Source: Citrus sinensis
Lineage: Eukaryota; Streptophyta; Magnoliopsida; Sapindales; Rutaceae
Assembly (NCBI RefSeq): GCF_022201045.2
Contig: NC_068562.1
Coordinates: forward strand, 3,968,001-4,032,000
DNA length: 64,000 bases
Direction of reading: 5' to 3'
Shown here: positions 46,630 to 57,030 of the stretch, piece after piece
Layout: each line of letters opens with the position of its first letter
Position numbering within the stretch: position 1 is the first letter of the stretch
The notes under the pieces: generated by a model
What the model was told of the DNA's origin: nothing
What the model saw: only the letters and a program-made list of their open reading frames with translations
Databases searched by the model: none
Position numbers and translations under genes: made by a program

Positions 46630-47656
46630 ATGGCTTGGCGCTGCGGAACTTCAGCAAGGACGGTGATGTCTAGCGCTAGATCATATCTCCCTCGCATCCG
46701 CCCTTCACCGCCACCAGTCCACGCCAGCCGCCTCCGCTCTCGGCTCTCCCTCCCCACCACCACGAGGTAACCCTCCTCAGGCCTCAGGACTACGCTACTC
46801 ATTCGTAAACAACACTTTGTTTTGTTTAGGTGAATTCATTCTAATGTGACAAGTGTTGGCAGGTCTATTGGATGCACCCAGTCCCTAATGCCGCTTCATG
46901 GCGTGGTCGCGGCCACTCGTCTCACTTCTCACATCTCCGTCCATGCCCGTGCTTTCTGCGATTTATCCCAGGGTACCCTGTGTTTCTGTTTCTGTTTCTA
47001 TTTTAACTGCCTAGATTTTAGGGTTCGTTTTATGCCATTTGTTTGTTGATTCTAATCTCAAAAAAGGTCGGCATCTTTAGCTTTATTGTTTAATCATTTC
47101 TACCAATAATAATCCTAAATTATTTTTATGTGTCAAGTCTTTAAATGTTTATCACAATTTCATCTTCTGCCCCTTTGCATAAAGCTTTTTAATTCTGTAA
47201 TCTTTCGGTCAAATGGTTGAGATTTTAGTTGATCGATGATGTAGTTGAGAATGTACTTAGCTGTTTAGAATGCACCTTCCCTATATATATATTTGTGCGG
47301 TTAATTTAGTTGCACATTTTCTAATGATTTTCAGACTTGAATTCAGCTTGATTTCTGCTAAAGTTCTCTTCATGATCTTGAACTTGTATTTTCCTTTTTA
47401 AATCTAAATTTATCTATTCATTTATGAGTTGTGTGTGTGGGTGCCCGCGTGTGTGTGGGTGCGTCTGTAATACTCTATATCTGTGTCGTGATGACAATAT
47501 GGGATGTCTGTGCAGAGCTAATTGTTTGCATTGGTATGTTTTCTAGGTACTTAACTAAACTCTTGGTTGGATCAGCACACAGGTGCTAGTGCTACATCAT
47601 ATGGGATTTTGCAGTACATCAAGCGGGGACTGTCTTTTGAAGTAAAAGGCATTTGA
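46630..47656 (+). CDS. NFD6-like short organelle protein
   Basis: Three exons (46630-46766, 46863-46972, 47583-47656) give about 106 residues. The N-terminal half is rich in Ser, Arg, Pro and Ala with no acidic residues (MAWRCGTSARTVMSSARSYL), a typical mitochondrial or plastid presequence. The second exon carries the family core, QSLMPLHGVVAATRLTSHIS followed by RAFCDLSQG, which I associate with Arabidopsis NUCLEAR FUSION DEFECTIVE 6 and relatives, mitochondrial proteins needed for karyogamy. The last exon is the least certain: family members often differ after the SQG motif through alternative splicing, and here the unspliced form would read SQGTLCF and stop at 47049. A Pack-MULE-like element lies about 800 bases downstream. 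Confidence 0.7.
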
Positions 47657-48441
47657 GTTCTCATTTTATTGTAGTTCTAGTTTATTTGAAAGTATGTACT
47701 TCACAGTAGTTTTTGGACTTTGTGGAAGGTAACTTGAAAATATTAAGAGATTATATAGGTCTATATTCAAGAACTGTCATGTTAACTATTTATATATGCC
47801 GACTAACTGGCATGGCTTGCCAGGATTTTGATTTGCAATATCTTTTTATGCTCCGCTAAATATATATTTGTGTTTTTGTGATTTCTATGTACTTATTTTC
47901 CAAATTCTGTATAAATGCCATGCTCTTCAAATTCTGTATAAAAACCACTGTTTTGTATTTGTATGGATGGTGTAACTTGGAATATGGGATACAGCCTGCT
48001 TGACACCCAAATAATAAAATGAAGCGGTTTAGGCATTCTTTTTCTTTTATTCTTGAGGATTATGCACTTGTTGCATGCTGTGCCATGGGAAGTAACATAA
48101 AGGCTTGTAAGTCATTCATTGTGTTGAGTAATTGATGAATGAGACTGATGTGGTCATAAGAGCACTAAAATGTAAAATCTGGTCATGTATTAAATGAAGA
48201 CTGCTTAGTGTTCGTGAGTCATTAGTTTCTGAAGGATGGATTCATTCCAGGAATCAATTTTGCATTTTTCCCCTTTTCTCATAAGATGCTCAGGTTTATG
48301 TCCATGCCCTAGCTACTTATGGACAAAGGGCTCCTAAATTCGTAATCGCTTTTAATTGTAAAACCATCTAGAAAAAATGAGACGGACCATTTGTGTTCGT
48401 CTCGTGCCATGTTTTCCGATAAAATATCGTGTCATAGATCG
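47657..48441. other. 3' flank of the NFD6-like gene
   Basis: No gene is recognised; likely 3' UTR and intergenic DNA up to the transposon target duplication at 48442. Confidence 0.45.
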
Positions 48442-48622
48442 TTTTCTGAAGGGTAATTTTCGGATACCTCCCCTGAGGTTTGCCCTTGCTACACTTAAAG
48501 AGAATGTATGCATATATTAACATATAGCAACCCTGACCGTGTATCAGCGTTACAGCAACGTTTGGTTGTTAAGGGCAAAAACGTAATTGCACGAATAAGA
48601 ATTGCAAAAACAGAAGCCAGAA

Positions 48623-49236
48623 GGGTAATTTTTAAAAACCTCCCCTGAGGTTTGGATTTGTTGCAAGTAGATGGCGAGAATTGATTTATTTGTAAAAAAT
48701 CTCCTACCGTCAGTTAATTTTAACATTGACCGTTAGTTGACCGTGCAAAGACAATATTACCCTTAACAATAGTTTATAAACGAAAATAACTAAAAAAAAA
48801 ATCAAAATTATTAGTTATTTTACCATCTTTAAATTATTGATATTTTCTTAAAATTCCTATAAAAAAGATAAAATTAAAAAATTAAAAAATACTCTTTAAA
48901 TTATTGATATTTTCTTAAAATTCCTACAAGAAAGATAAAATTAAAATTTTAAAAATGAAATAGTCATAATCTTTACCTATGATATTGTAAATTTTTGGAA
49001 TTGACAAGGATAAAATTGTTAAAAAATAGGGTTTGTGCTTTTCGCACCAATAATTTTAGTTTTTTTTAGTTATTTTAGTTTATAAACTATTGTTAAGGGT
49101 AATATTGTCTTTGCACGGTCAACTAACGGTCAATATTAAAATTAACTGACGGTAGAGAATTTTTTACAAATAAATCAATTATCACCATCTGCTTATAACA
49201 AACCCAAATTTCACGGGAGGTTTTTAAAAATTACCC
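48623..49236. mobile_element. MULE-like MITE nested inside the Pack-MULE
   Basis: A 614-bp element with very long inverted repeats (about 175 bp each) starting GGGTAATTTTTAAAAACC. A perfect 10-bp duplication, GAAGCCAGAA, lies at 48613-48622 and 49237-49246. Its first roughly 30 bases are related to the host element's terminal repeat, so both belong to sibling MULE families. The centre is AT-rich with a 66-bp tandem repeat and has no coding potential. Confidence 0.9.
48827..48950. repeat. 66-bp tandem repeat in the nested MITE
   Basis: The string TCTTTAAATTATTGATATTT begins at 48827 and again at 48893. The two copies stay similar for about 55 bases, including AAAATTCCTA and AAAGATAAAATT. Confidence 0.8.
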
Positions 49237-49455
49237 GAAGCCAGAAAGCAGGAGCTTTTGCTTCCTTTCCCTCTCTCTCTCTCAAAAGAATTTAAAGTGA
49301 AAAAAAAAACACTTTCTTCTTTTCTTTGTCTCTTCCCCGCTTCCTCTCCACCCATTTTGTTCTTTTATCAACAAAGCTGAAAAACAAAGGTCACTATTTC
49401 TGCATCGCCACCACTTTGTCGTATTGCTTTGCTAGTCAAACAAAATTTTAACCCC

Positions 49456-49971
49456 ATGTTAGAAAATAACACCAATATTAATGCTCCTTCTTCTTCTCAT
49501 CCTTTCACCTCTTCAGAAAATGGTGCTCTAGTTATTCACGAAAAAAAGAAATAGAAAACCAGCAGGCACCCCATTCAGTTTTCTTTTGTATATGGGTTCA
49601 TTTATTTTAAGGCGAATTGCAAGTTTTAACTTATGTTTTTCTGTTTTTTGTTTGATACACACAAATACAAGCGCACGCGTATAGATCCGGATGCAGAGGT
49701 GGTATCTTTATCACCCAAGACCTTGTTAGTATCAGACAGATATGTATGTGAGATCTGCAACCATGGGTTTCAAAGAGACCAGAACCTGCAAATGCATAGA
49801 AGAAGGCACAAGGTGCCACGGAAGTTGCTGAAGAGAGAAACAAAAGTAGTGAAGAAGAGAGTATTTGTTTGTCCAGAGGCAGGCTGCTTGCACCATGACT
49901 CTTGTCATGCTTTGGGAGATTTTGTTGGCATCAAAAAGCACTTTAGAAGGAAGCACAACAACCACAAATAA
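49456..49971 (+). pseudogene. Captured IDD14/15/16-type C2H2 gene fragment
   Basis: The first exon begins MLENNTNINAPSSSHPF (ATG 49456) and should end in KKRNRKPAGTP, but a one-base frameshift puts a TAG just before that block. A roughly 110-base intron is retained. Exon 2 starts at about 49683 with the INDETERMINATE-domain signature PDAEVVSLSPKTLLVSDRY. Zinc finger 1 (CEICNHGF...HRRRH) and zinc finger 2 (VCPEAGCLHHDSCH...KKHFRRKH) follow with all Cys and His ligands kept, then NNHK and a stop. Fingers 3 and 4 and the rest of the protein are absent. The HRRRHKVP and KRETKVVKKRVFVCPE wording points to the SHOOT GRAVITROPISM 5/IDD15 subgroup. The upstream CT-rich leader (about 49250-49455) was captured too. 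Retained intron and leader show DNA-level, not mRNA-level, capture. Confidence 0.88.
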
Positions 49972-50184
49972 ATACTCTCTTCAGCAGTTGACAAGGCAAA
50001 CAAATATCGTCTGTTATGGTATTGTGCAGTGAAGGCCATTATTGTAATTGCATAAACAGAGCAAACGGCAGTCTAACGCTAATTCACGGTCAGGGGTGCT
50101 ATATGTCAATATACGCATACATTCTCTCTAAGTGTAACAAGGGCAAACCTCAGGGGAGGTATCCGAAAATTACCCTTTTCTGAA

Positions 50185-53100
50185 GGAGTCCATCTAACTC
50201 CGAAGCAGAAACTACTTATAACAAATGTATATCACAATCGAACACATAGCAAATGTAAGCATGGTTAATTGTGGTAGTATATATTAAAAAACGATATAGG
50301 TTAGCGCTTTGGGCTGATGCTTAATAAAGTGCTAATATTCTCTAGCACGTGCTAACCATGCTAGGCGCTCTGTTCCGCACCACTCAATTTCTGTACGGCG
50401 TGGTGTTTTGGTCTTTCACATGTTGCAACAGAATATGGTGAGTGACTAGTGTGACTGTGTCTACTACTCAATCTAATTCTTGGGGTTATAATTTATGGAG
50501 CAATATATTTAAGAGAACTTGTTCTGAAAGTAAATGGTCAGTCGATCATCTTGTGGGGAGTTAACACTTGCAACGAATGAGATAGCTGTGCCGCCCTTAG
50601 TTGGCTGTTGGCTGGAACGAAAAGCCCCACAATGCACTTGGCACTGGATGCCATTGCTTCGTTCTATGTATTTCAATTTTCAAGTATAGAGGTTCTAATT
50701 ATTTTCTTTGTACCTACCGCCCCACGATTAAAAAGATACCATTTGCCATAATCTTCGTCCAATGTTGTAGTTAGTGAAGTTCAATTATTAGATTTCTTAC
50801 TTTAATTCAAGAGACTAAACCAAGTTGTCCGGCCAGGGATGGTACAGTCTATAATGGATCCATCTGTTTGGTTGAATTTTCGTGTTGTCAAGGGTATCTA
50901 TCCATAGAAAATAAAAAATAAATGGAGTTTGGCAACTCTTGTTGACTAACCATGTAACTGACTTTAAACGATAATGACAGCAGCAAACTTCTTTTGCAAG
51001 ATCTACTCACAATGTTGCTAAACGTGACAAGTGAACATAGAAACCATTTGCATTCGTTACCATCGCCATTACTACAAATCAGATTAAAGGGAACAAGAAT
51101 GATAGCAACAGCATTTGGTCATTTTCCTTGATGGATTTGGTGAAGTTGAACAAACTTGCTTCATATTGCCGCATCATATCATCAACCCATTAAAAGCCTA
51201 GCCTCCCCATAGAATGTGGCCTCATTTGAAATTAAGGTTGAAACTCAATAAAATACTTATTTTATAATTTATGATAAAAAAGAAGTGTTCGGTAAATTTT
51301 ATAAATGCTGCTTATTTCATAATTTTCTTCATTTTGACAGTAACTTTTAAAAGCAGGTAAATGTTACTTTTCATAAATAACTTATTAAATAAGCTATCAT
51401 ACATTTTTAAAGTTCTTATTTTAACCTTAATATTTAAAAATAATAATTGTCTTATTTTCCCGTACACCATAATATTAAGCAATTAGATATCATATTATCA
51501 CCGCAATCAAATTACCCCCACAACTACTGTATATTCTCTGTAGTATCAAAATTTTGATCTAATGAGTTCATATTTTTAATATTTCACTTATACTTTCTAT
51601 TATAAGATTAAAAAATGTTTGCATATAATTATGTAATTTTTTTTGAATTTTGAACAATTTCACATGAAAATTAACCATAACTCTTAAAATTAATTCATAA
51701 CAATGGTTTTTAATATTCAATCTTTTTTTTTATAGTCACGGTGTTTATTGCATCAAGTTTAATATGAATGTAATGCATATTACTTTTTTATTCTATTTGG
51801 ATTATGTATTAGTAGAAATTTTATCATATTTTATATAACAAGTTTATTAAGTTTCTTTTTCACTATATGTAATTTTACGTGTTTTAAAAAGAAAAAAGTA
51901 AGTCTAAACATCATTAAGTATATTCCAAAGAAATAAAAGGTAATTTAAACTTACGTCTATTTTGGTCATTATATACTAGAACAACACATTTGTCATAAAA
52001 TTTGCCAAATGCATGTACAGTGCTTTTCAAACTCACAACAATTGCAACAACATAATTTATCAAACACCAAGCGATTTTTTTAATCAGCTGCTTATTGCAT
52101 CCACACAACAGAAGCAACTTATTTAATCAGTAACTGCAATCCTAAACTAGTCCTATATCAAAATAGGCTCGCTCAAGCTTTACTTTTTCAAGAATCGTTG
52201 TAAATATAGAATACAATTTTTGAAGTAAGCTTTTATAATTGATTCATGACCATGGGATTGTCAAATTGAAGGGGTTCTAGAGCTAGCTAGCCTACACCCT
52301 TGGAATCAGTACTTCAATGACGTCCACGGTTGTAGCTAATTTGCAACTTTATTAACAGATGCTTCAATTTGATACCTAGATAAGACTGTGCCTTGTTGTG
52401 CATCCTTGAGTAATTTCCGTTTTCGAGTTCATGTAATGCCTTTGTTTCAATTTCCAAATGAAGTGGACTGCATTTTACAATTTAACTCATTAATTGTGTT
52501 CCAAACTTTAGACAGTTTGGAAATACTGCAATTATAGTTTTTGGCTTGGACAAGATAGTTCAATACTGTTGGCCGCAGTAAACAACTGCAAAGCATACAA
52601 TGAGATTTTTGGCTATTTATTGAACTGAAACAGGGCAGTCCTCATATGGATTGCCCCACAACTGTTATTTTATCAATGACTTGGTACCTTTTCTATGCTA
52701 TTTTAATCATCTCTTAGATTACTGAAATGCATATGTATTTGTTTAGCATATCTAGATTGTCCTGAATTTCTTGTTCTTATTTGTTTATGCATTTTAACTC
52801 CGTTTCCTAGCAATTTGACCTGTAATATGAAATTAACTGATAAGACAAAGTCTGTTGTTTAAGATCTGACTCCGCTTTCCAATACCACGATTATTTTATC
52901 GTAAAGAAAGAAGCTTCAGTCTGAAAGCTGCTTTCATCACCATCCCGTCTGCGGGGAAACTGAGCTTTTGTAAATAATAATAACGGTAACCAACCCCATC
53001 TCTTTGCTACTTTTTCATCACCATTATTCTCAGTCACTTCACCTGGCCCTCATGGAAACTACTCAAATAAATCTTTCTAGAATAGAGTTTAACATTCACT

Positions 53101-54066
53101 AAATGAGCACAAATTCTTTGGTAATGATAACTCCTAGCAATCTAGAGAAAGTAATGGTGTTTGAGAATCAGTGAATGTAAAGCCTACCCTATTGTACTGC
53201 CAAAATGGTCCACATCTGATATTATTTGTACTACACCATATCTTTCATAGACCTTTTGAGGTGAGAACAGAGCATCAACTGTACTGTTTTATACTGGTAT
53301 AAATTAGGAAACCCAACCTTTGAGAGATCAACACTGTGAAGCATATAGATGAGTGGTCCATAATTTTGCAAAATCCTGCATGGGAAGATTGAGTACTGTG
53401 GTATGGGATAAATAGAATAGAGCACATGATGCTTGGGACCATTTATTCTAGTGATACTAGTGTTTTATTGATGCAAGTTTTACGCCTTTAAATGGTTAAC
53501 CAACGTGATTCTTTTGTAGGTAATTATGTTTTCTTGGGCCTGCTCTAAATCCTTGATATGTACAATTGTTTACGAGTTACATGTTGAATTTAGATCATCA
53601 GAGTTTATAGCTCACCTTCACCATTAATCATTCCTTCAATTTACTTCGTGTTCACTAATGTTGTTACGTAGTCTAAAGCGTGGCCTCTGAGCAAATTGAT
53701 TGCAATTTATATAGTTGGACTATTAATTGCTCTAATGTTAGTTAAGCTAAAGCTTCTGTTAAGAAATCATGTATGATGCCATAGAAGGTTCTTTATAAAG
53801 GTGAAAGTATGGAATCCATGTGTTGATATAGACCAATACTAAAAGTTGACATCAGCAATTCCCCTCAAATGATCAAGCATCACTTTGTGGGAACACCAGA
53901 TAGAATTGAGAGTTGATGTTAATAATATCCAAGGCCACTTGCATTTCCTTTTAATGCTTTTCTTTCTGTCCATTAAACTCCTTAGTGATCTATCCCTATT
54001 TAAGAGCAGCACAATAAAAAACTCAACTTACATATACCCTTCTGATTGGAGAATAGTATTATTCCC
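50185..54066. other. Intergenic DNA upstream of the C2H2/EAR gene
   Basis: Apart from a MITE at 51218-52154 nothing is recognised. The last roughly 100 bases hold a TATA-like TATTTAA (53997-54003), about 65 bases before the zinc-finger ATG. Confidence 0.45.
51218..52154. mobile_element. Non-autonomous hAT-like MITE, copy A
   Basis: The left end, GGCCTCATTTGAAATT, and the inverted right end, GGACTAGTTTAGGATT, are similar. Inside, motifs such as AAATAAGTTGCTT and AATCGCTTGGTGTTTGATAA (minus strand) recur in the element at 62811-63265. It has no coding capacity. A clear 8-bp target duplication was not found, so superfamily and exact ends are tentative. Confidence 0.5.
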
Positions 54067-54678
54067 ATGACTTACCAGGAGGAAGAAGCTGGTCAGACAT
54101 CGTGCAACAATCTAGATGCAGAACTGAAAGCAAATGACAACGGTGAAAGCAGAATTAAAGAAGTGGGGGATTGGTTGAGTTTAGGACTTAAAAAAGATGA
54201 AGCTCTCACAGCAGCAGCAGCAGCAGCAGCAGGGGACAGCACTGATCGCCGATCAAAACCTGCAAGTGGGAACAAGGTTTTCTCATGCAACTTTTGCATG
54301 AGAAAGTTTTATAGTTCACAAGCTTTAGGTGGTCACCAGAATGCTCACAAAAGGGAAAGAGAAGCTGCTAGAAGGTTTCAAAATCATAGAATGATGATGA
54401 GTTCAATTGGATTTCTTTTCAATTCTGTCCCTCTTAGATCACTTGGCGTCCAGCCTCACTCTCTCGTTGACAGATCCAGCGGAGCCTTGGGGCCGAATTT
54501 AGTAGCAAGATTTGGCGATGCCACCAGCACAGGCTTTGATATGATCCCATGGACGCCATTCATGCTTGAAGATACTATTGATATGTTTTGGCCTGGAAGC
54601 TGTCATGTCGATAATTCGTCAAAACCGGCACCAGATTTGCACAATCTCGAGCTCGACTTGAATCTTAAGTTGGGATAA
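54067..54678 (+). CDS. Single C2H2 zinc-finger repressor with EAR motif (ZFP/LATE-like)
   Basis: An intronless gene of 203 residues starts at the ATG at 54067 ([10 protein letters not shown]); the reading frame is open further upstream but has no ATG. An N-terminal WLSLGL motif (about residues 36-41) is followed by an alanine run encoded by GCA repeats (54209-54231). One plant-type C2H2 finger with the invariant QALGGH helix lies at about residues 74-94 (CNFCMRKF...GGHQNAH), then a basic KREREAARR stretch. The C-terminus LDLNLKL is an EAR repression motif that recruits TOPLESS-type corepressors. This layout fits the ZFP1/KNUCKLES/LATE FLOWERING class of nuclear repressors in organ development and flowering time; the exact member is not decided. 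A TATTTAA box precedes it. Confidence 0.88.
   Translation: MTYQEEEAGQTSCNNLDAELKANDNGESRIKEVGDWLSLGLKKDEALTAAAAAAAGDSTDRRSKPASGNKVFSCNFCMRKFYSSQALGGHQNAHKREREAARRFQNHRMMMSSIGFLFNSVPLRSLGVQPHSLVDRSSGALGPNLVARFGDATSTGFDMIPWTPFMLEDTIDMFWPGSCHVDNSSKPAPDLHNLELDLNLKLG
54209..54231 (+). repeat. GCA repeat encoding polyalanine
   Basis: Consecutive GCA codons give about eight alanines between WLSLGL and the zinc finger. A likely site of length polymorphism. Confidence 0.75.
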
Positions 54679-54958
54679 ATTTTAAGACAGTATGTATCTA
54701 TGTTGTCTCTTTCTTTTTCTTTTTTTAACCCCTTTCCCTGCTCGTGTTGAAATTCTTGTAATACGCTATCTATGAAACAAAGATACTAATATAGATATAG
54801 GTGTGCGTGGAAGAAGATAGCCTGATAGCCATATTTTTGCAATTTTATCCCAAAATTTAGATCGTACTGAAAGTACGTCGAGTTTTTAAACGGCAGTATT
54901 ACCAAGTTTGTCGAGTGTCGCAAACGGACCAGCAGTCAACATTCATTTGACCAACAAT

Positions 54959-55056
54959 TGGGCTTTTCCGGCCGACTGTGTATGAACAATTGGGCCTTTA
55001 TCCAGCCTCCAATTCCCCGGTTCATCCAATAAATGATGGAGATTCGGTAGGGTTTT
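54959..55056. promoter_or_regulatory. Promoter-like cluster of site II and telo-box motifs without a gene
   Basis: TGGGCT (54959-54964), TGGGCC (54991-54996) and TAGGGTTT (55048-55055, reverse of the telo-box AAACCCTA) lie within 100 bases. This pairing marks promoters of ribosomal-protein, snoRNA and other growth-linked plant genes. No downstream open frame is recognised on either strand. It could drive a small non-coding RNA or be the stump of a lost gene. Confidence 0.4.
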
Positions 55057-56027
55057 ATTTCCTTCTCTTTGCTGTCAAACGAAATTATGTTACTCGAGTC
55101 TTAATTTGTGTCTCAGTAATTAATCTGACGTGACTATTATAACAAGCTGCCACATCGATTGATGGCCAAGTAATTGGATATTTCATATTACTCAATTACT
55201 AAATTAACAATATATTTGAGTTTTTAAGCTATTTTCGGGTCAGATCATTAATAACACAGATTTTGCTGTAATCTAAGGTTGTGTAATTAAGTGCATAAGA
55301 AAAAACAAAACAATAAATTATTCAAAAAAATTAATTTTATATAATAAAATTATACTTTTGTTATAATTTAACTTAGTAGGAGCTTAAGTGCAGTTCAAGA
55401 AAGAATTCAAATGCTGAGACGAAAGGGTGAAAGCCGAAAAAAAGGTCTGAATGTTTTTTAAAAGTATATTTTATACTTTTGTTCAAATACTTCACTTAAC
55501 ATTATGTTTTTTAAAAGTATATTTTATAATTTAAGTGCAGTTCAAATACTTTTGTTATAAAATATTTTTTAAAAGTATATTTTATACAAGTGTTTAATTA
55601 AATTATTATTCAAAACAAAAAAATGAGTTAATTTATCTTTAGTATTTGGATAATTTCATTAAGAAATGGATTCTATGAGAAATTTTAGGATTGTAAAAAG
55701 GCTTACTCACAATTCATACTCATTTCATTGGGCTTAAGATTCTGCACCATATTTCCACAGCCGTGCCCACAAACATCCTAAAACCCTTGATACCAACTTA
55801 GCATATACATTATGAGAAAACAATTAATTTGACCATGTTTATATATTTCGAGAAGTATCGATTGTGTATGTGATGATCTTCTCTGAGTAGATGAACCGAG
55901 GGTTCATGCTGCACTTATCTATAAAATATGCAATGTAATATCAAATAAAATAAGAACTAAAAATAAAATTTCTAGATATCATTGTCCGCTATTGATCAAA
56001 AGTCTCTGCGAGGAATCAAGTTGTAGC

Positions 56028-56235
56028 CGTGTGAGGTAAGACAGGAAATTTCTTAACCACGACCAAAGTTAGGCATCAGCGTGCCGGAATAGGATGCTTG
56101 GAATTTGAATTTGAGGGCAAAATTCTCCACATAATAAACAAAATTTGTCTACATACGAGGACGAAGTTGCCTCTTTAATTAAACACCCGTGCGAGATGAG
56201 ACAAGAATCTTGTTAGCCTTGACCAAGAAATTAAG
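56028..56235. repeat. Imperfect direct repeat, about 40 bp, spaced about 160 bp
   Basis: GCCGTGTGAGGTAAGACAGG near 56028 and CCCGTGCGAGATGAGACAAG near 56187 begin two similar blocks of about 40 bases, roughly three-quarters identical by eye. Possibly the worn remains of a transposon. Confidence 0.4.
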
Positions 56236-57001
56236 ATACATCACACATATGCAACACATTGGCCTCAAAACTCAAAAGCCTATGAATAATGATGATCTCT
56301 CTTACGACAAGCCATGTGGTGTTTGAAATCAGTGTTCTTATCATATCCTTTTACTCTTACACATGCCAAGAAGAGCACAAACGCCTTAAAACTACTGTAG
56401 ATACCTAAAACCCTAACCTAACCGCCAACCTTCGCATTTAGGCTAAATTTAGCTTGCAGCCCTTCGATTTCTCTCGATTTAATTACATCGTATCACCAAC
56501 CATCATGAAAATCGCCCAGCTAGGCGTTAAAGCATTTCTCAACACGAGAAACAGATATATTATTTGATGAGCCTTTGCCAATTGCCATATGCCCACCGTC
56601 TGTTTGGCATACAAATGAGATTTGACTTTTTGTGGAAACTTATTCATGGCAAACGTAATATTATCATTTAATGTTCTATCACTCTTTGCTTTTATTGTAG
56701 AGCTTTAATGTTTTTTAGAAATCACGGAGTTTTCGACTAATAACTTTATCAAACAACAGGTGGTTTCATTCTTTTAATTTTTTTTCTCCACCTAACAAGA
56801 GGAAATGTAGCTTGTAAAATTATGACAGCTCCATCACTTTTTTCTATAATTTTTTATTTTTATTTTTAATTAATTTTGATTAAAAAAAGTATTCAATTAA
56901 TTAAATACTAGCAACAAAGTTGACATTCAAGAAATTTATATGTGTTCTAAAATATTAAAAATTTTCAATTAATTTTATGGAACACATGGAGGTTTCTTCA
57001 A

Positions 57002-57030
57002 CCCCCCCCCCCCCCCCAAAAAAAAAAAAA
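57002..57030. repeat. Poly(C)-poly(A) homopolymer tract
   Basis: Sixteen C are followed directly by thirteen A. Such a tract is prone to length variation and sequencing error. Confidence 0.75.

Larger units (their letters stand above)
48451..50175 (+). mobile_element. Pack-MULE-like element carrying an IDD zinc-finger gene fragment
   Basis: Inverted repeats of about 100 bp start GGGTAATTTTCGGATACC (48451-48552 and, inverted, 50074-50175) with roughly 90% identity by eye. They run through ACATATAGCA and CCTGACCGTG. The unit is flanked by a perfect 9-bp duplication, TTTTCTGAA, at 48442-48450 and 50176-50184, as expected of a Mutator-like insertion. It has no transposase. Instead it contains the 5' leader, first exon, first intron and most of the second exon of an IDD-family gene. 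That is the definition of a Pack-MULE. A second MULE-like MITE (48623-49236) has jumped into its left side. Confidence 0.92.

Noticed and set aside
49633-49682. Reading the captured IDD exon 2 from the ATG at 49633
   Set aside because: The first 17 codons are intron sequence of the captured gene; exon 2 begins at about 49683.
54046-54066. Extended start of the C2H2 gene
   Set aside because: The first codon of the extended frame is TTG; the first ATG is at 54067.
54093-54299. Minus-strand frame with polyalanine
   Set aside because: It is the antisense of the C2H2 gene's GCA repeat and has no independent support.
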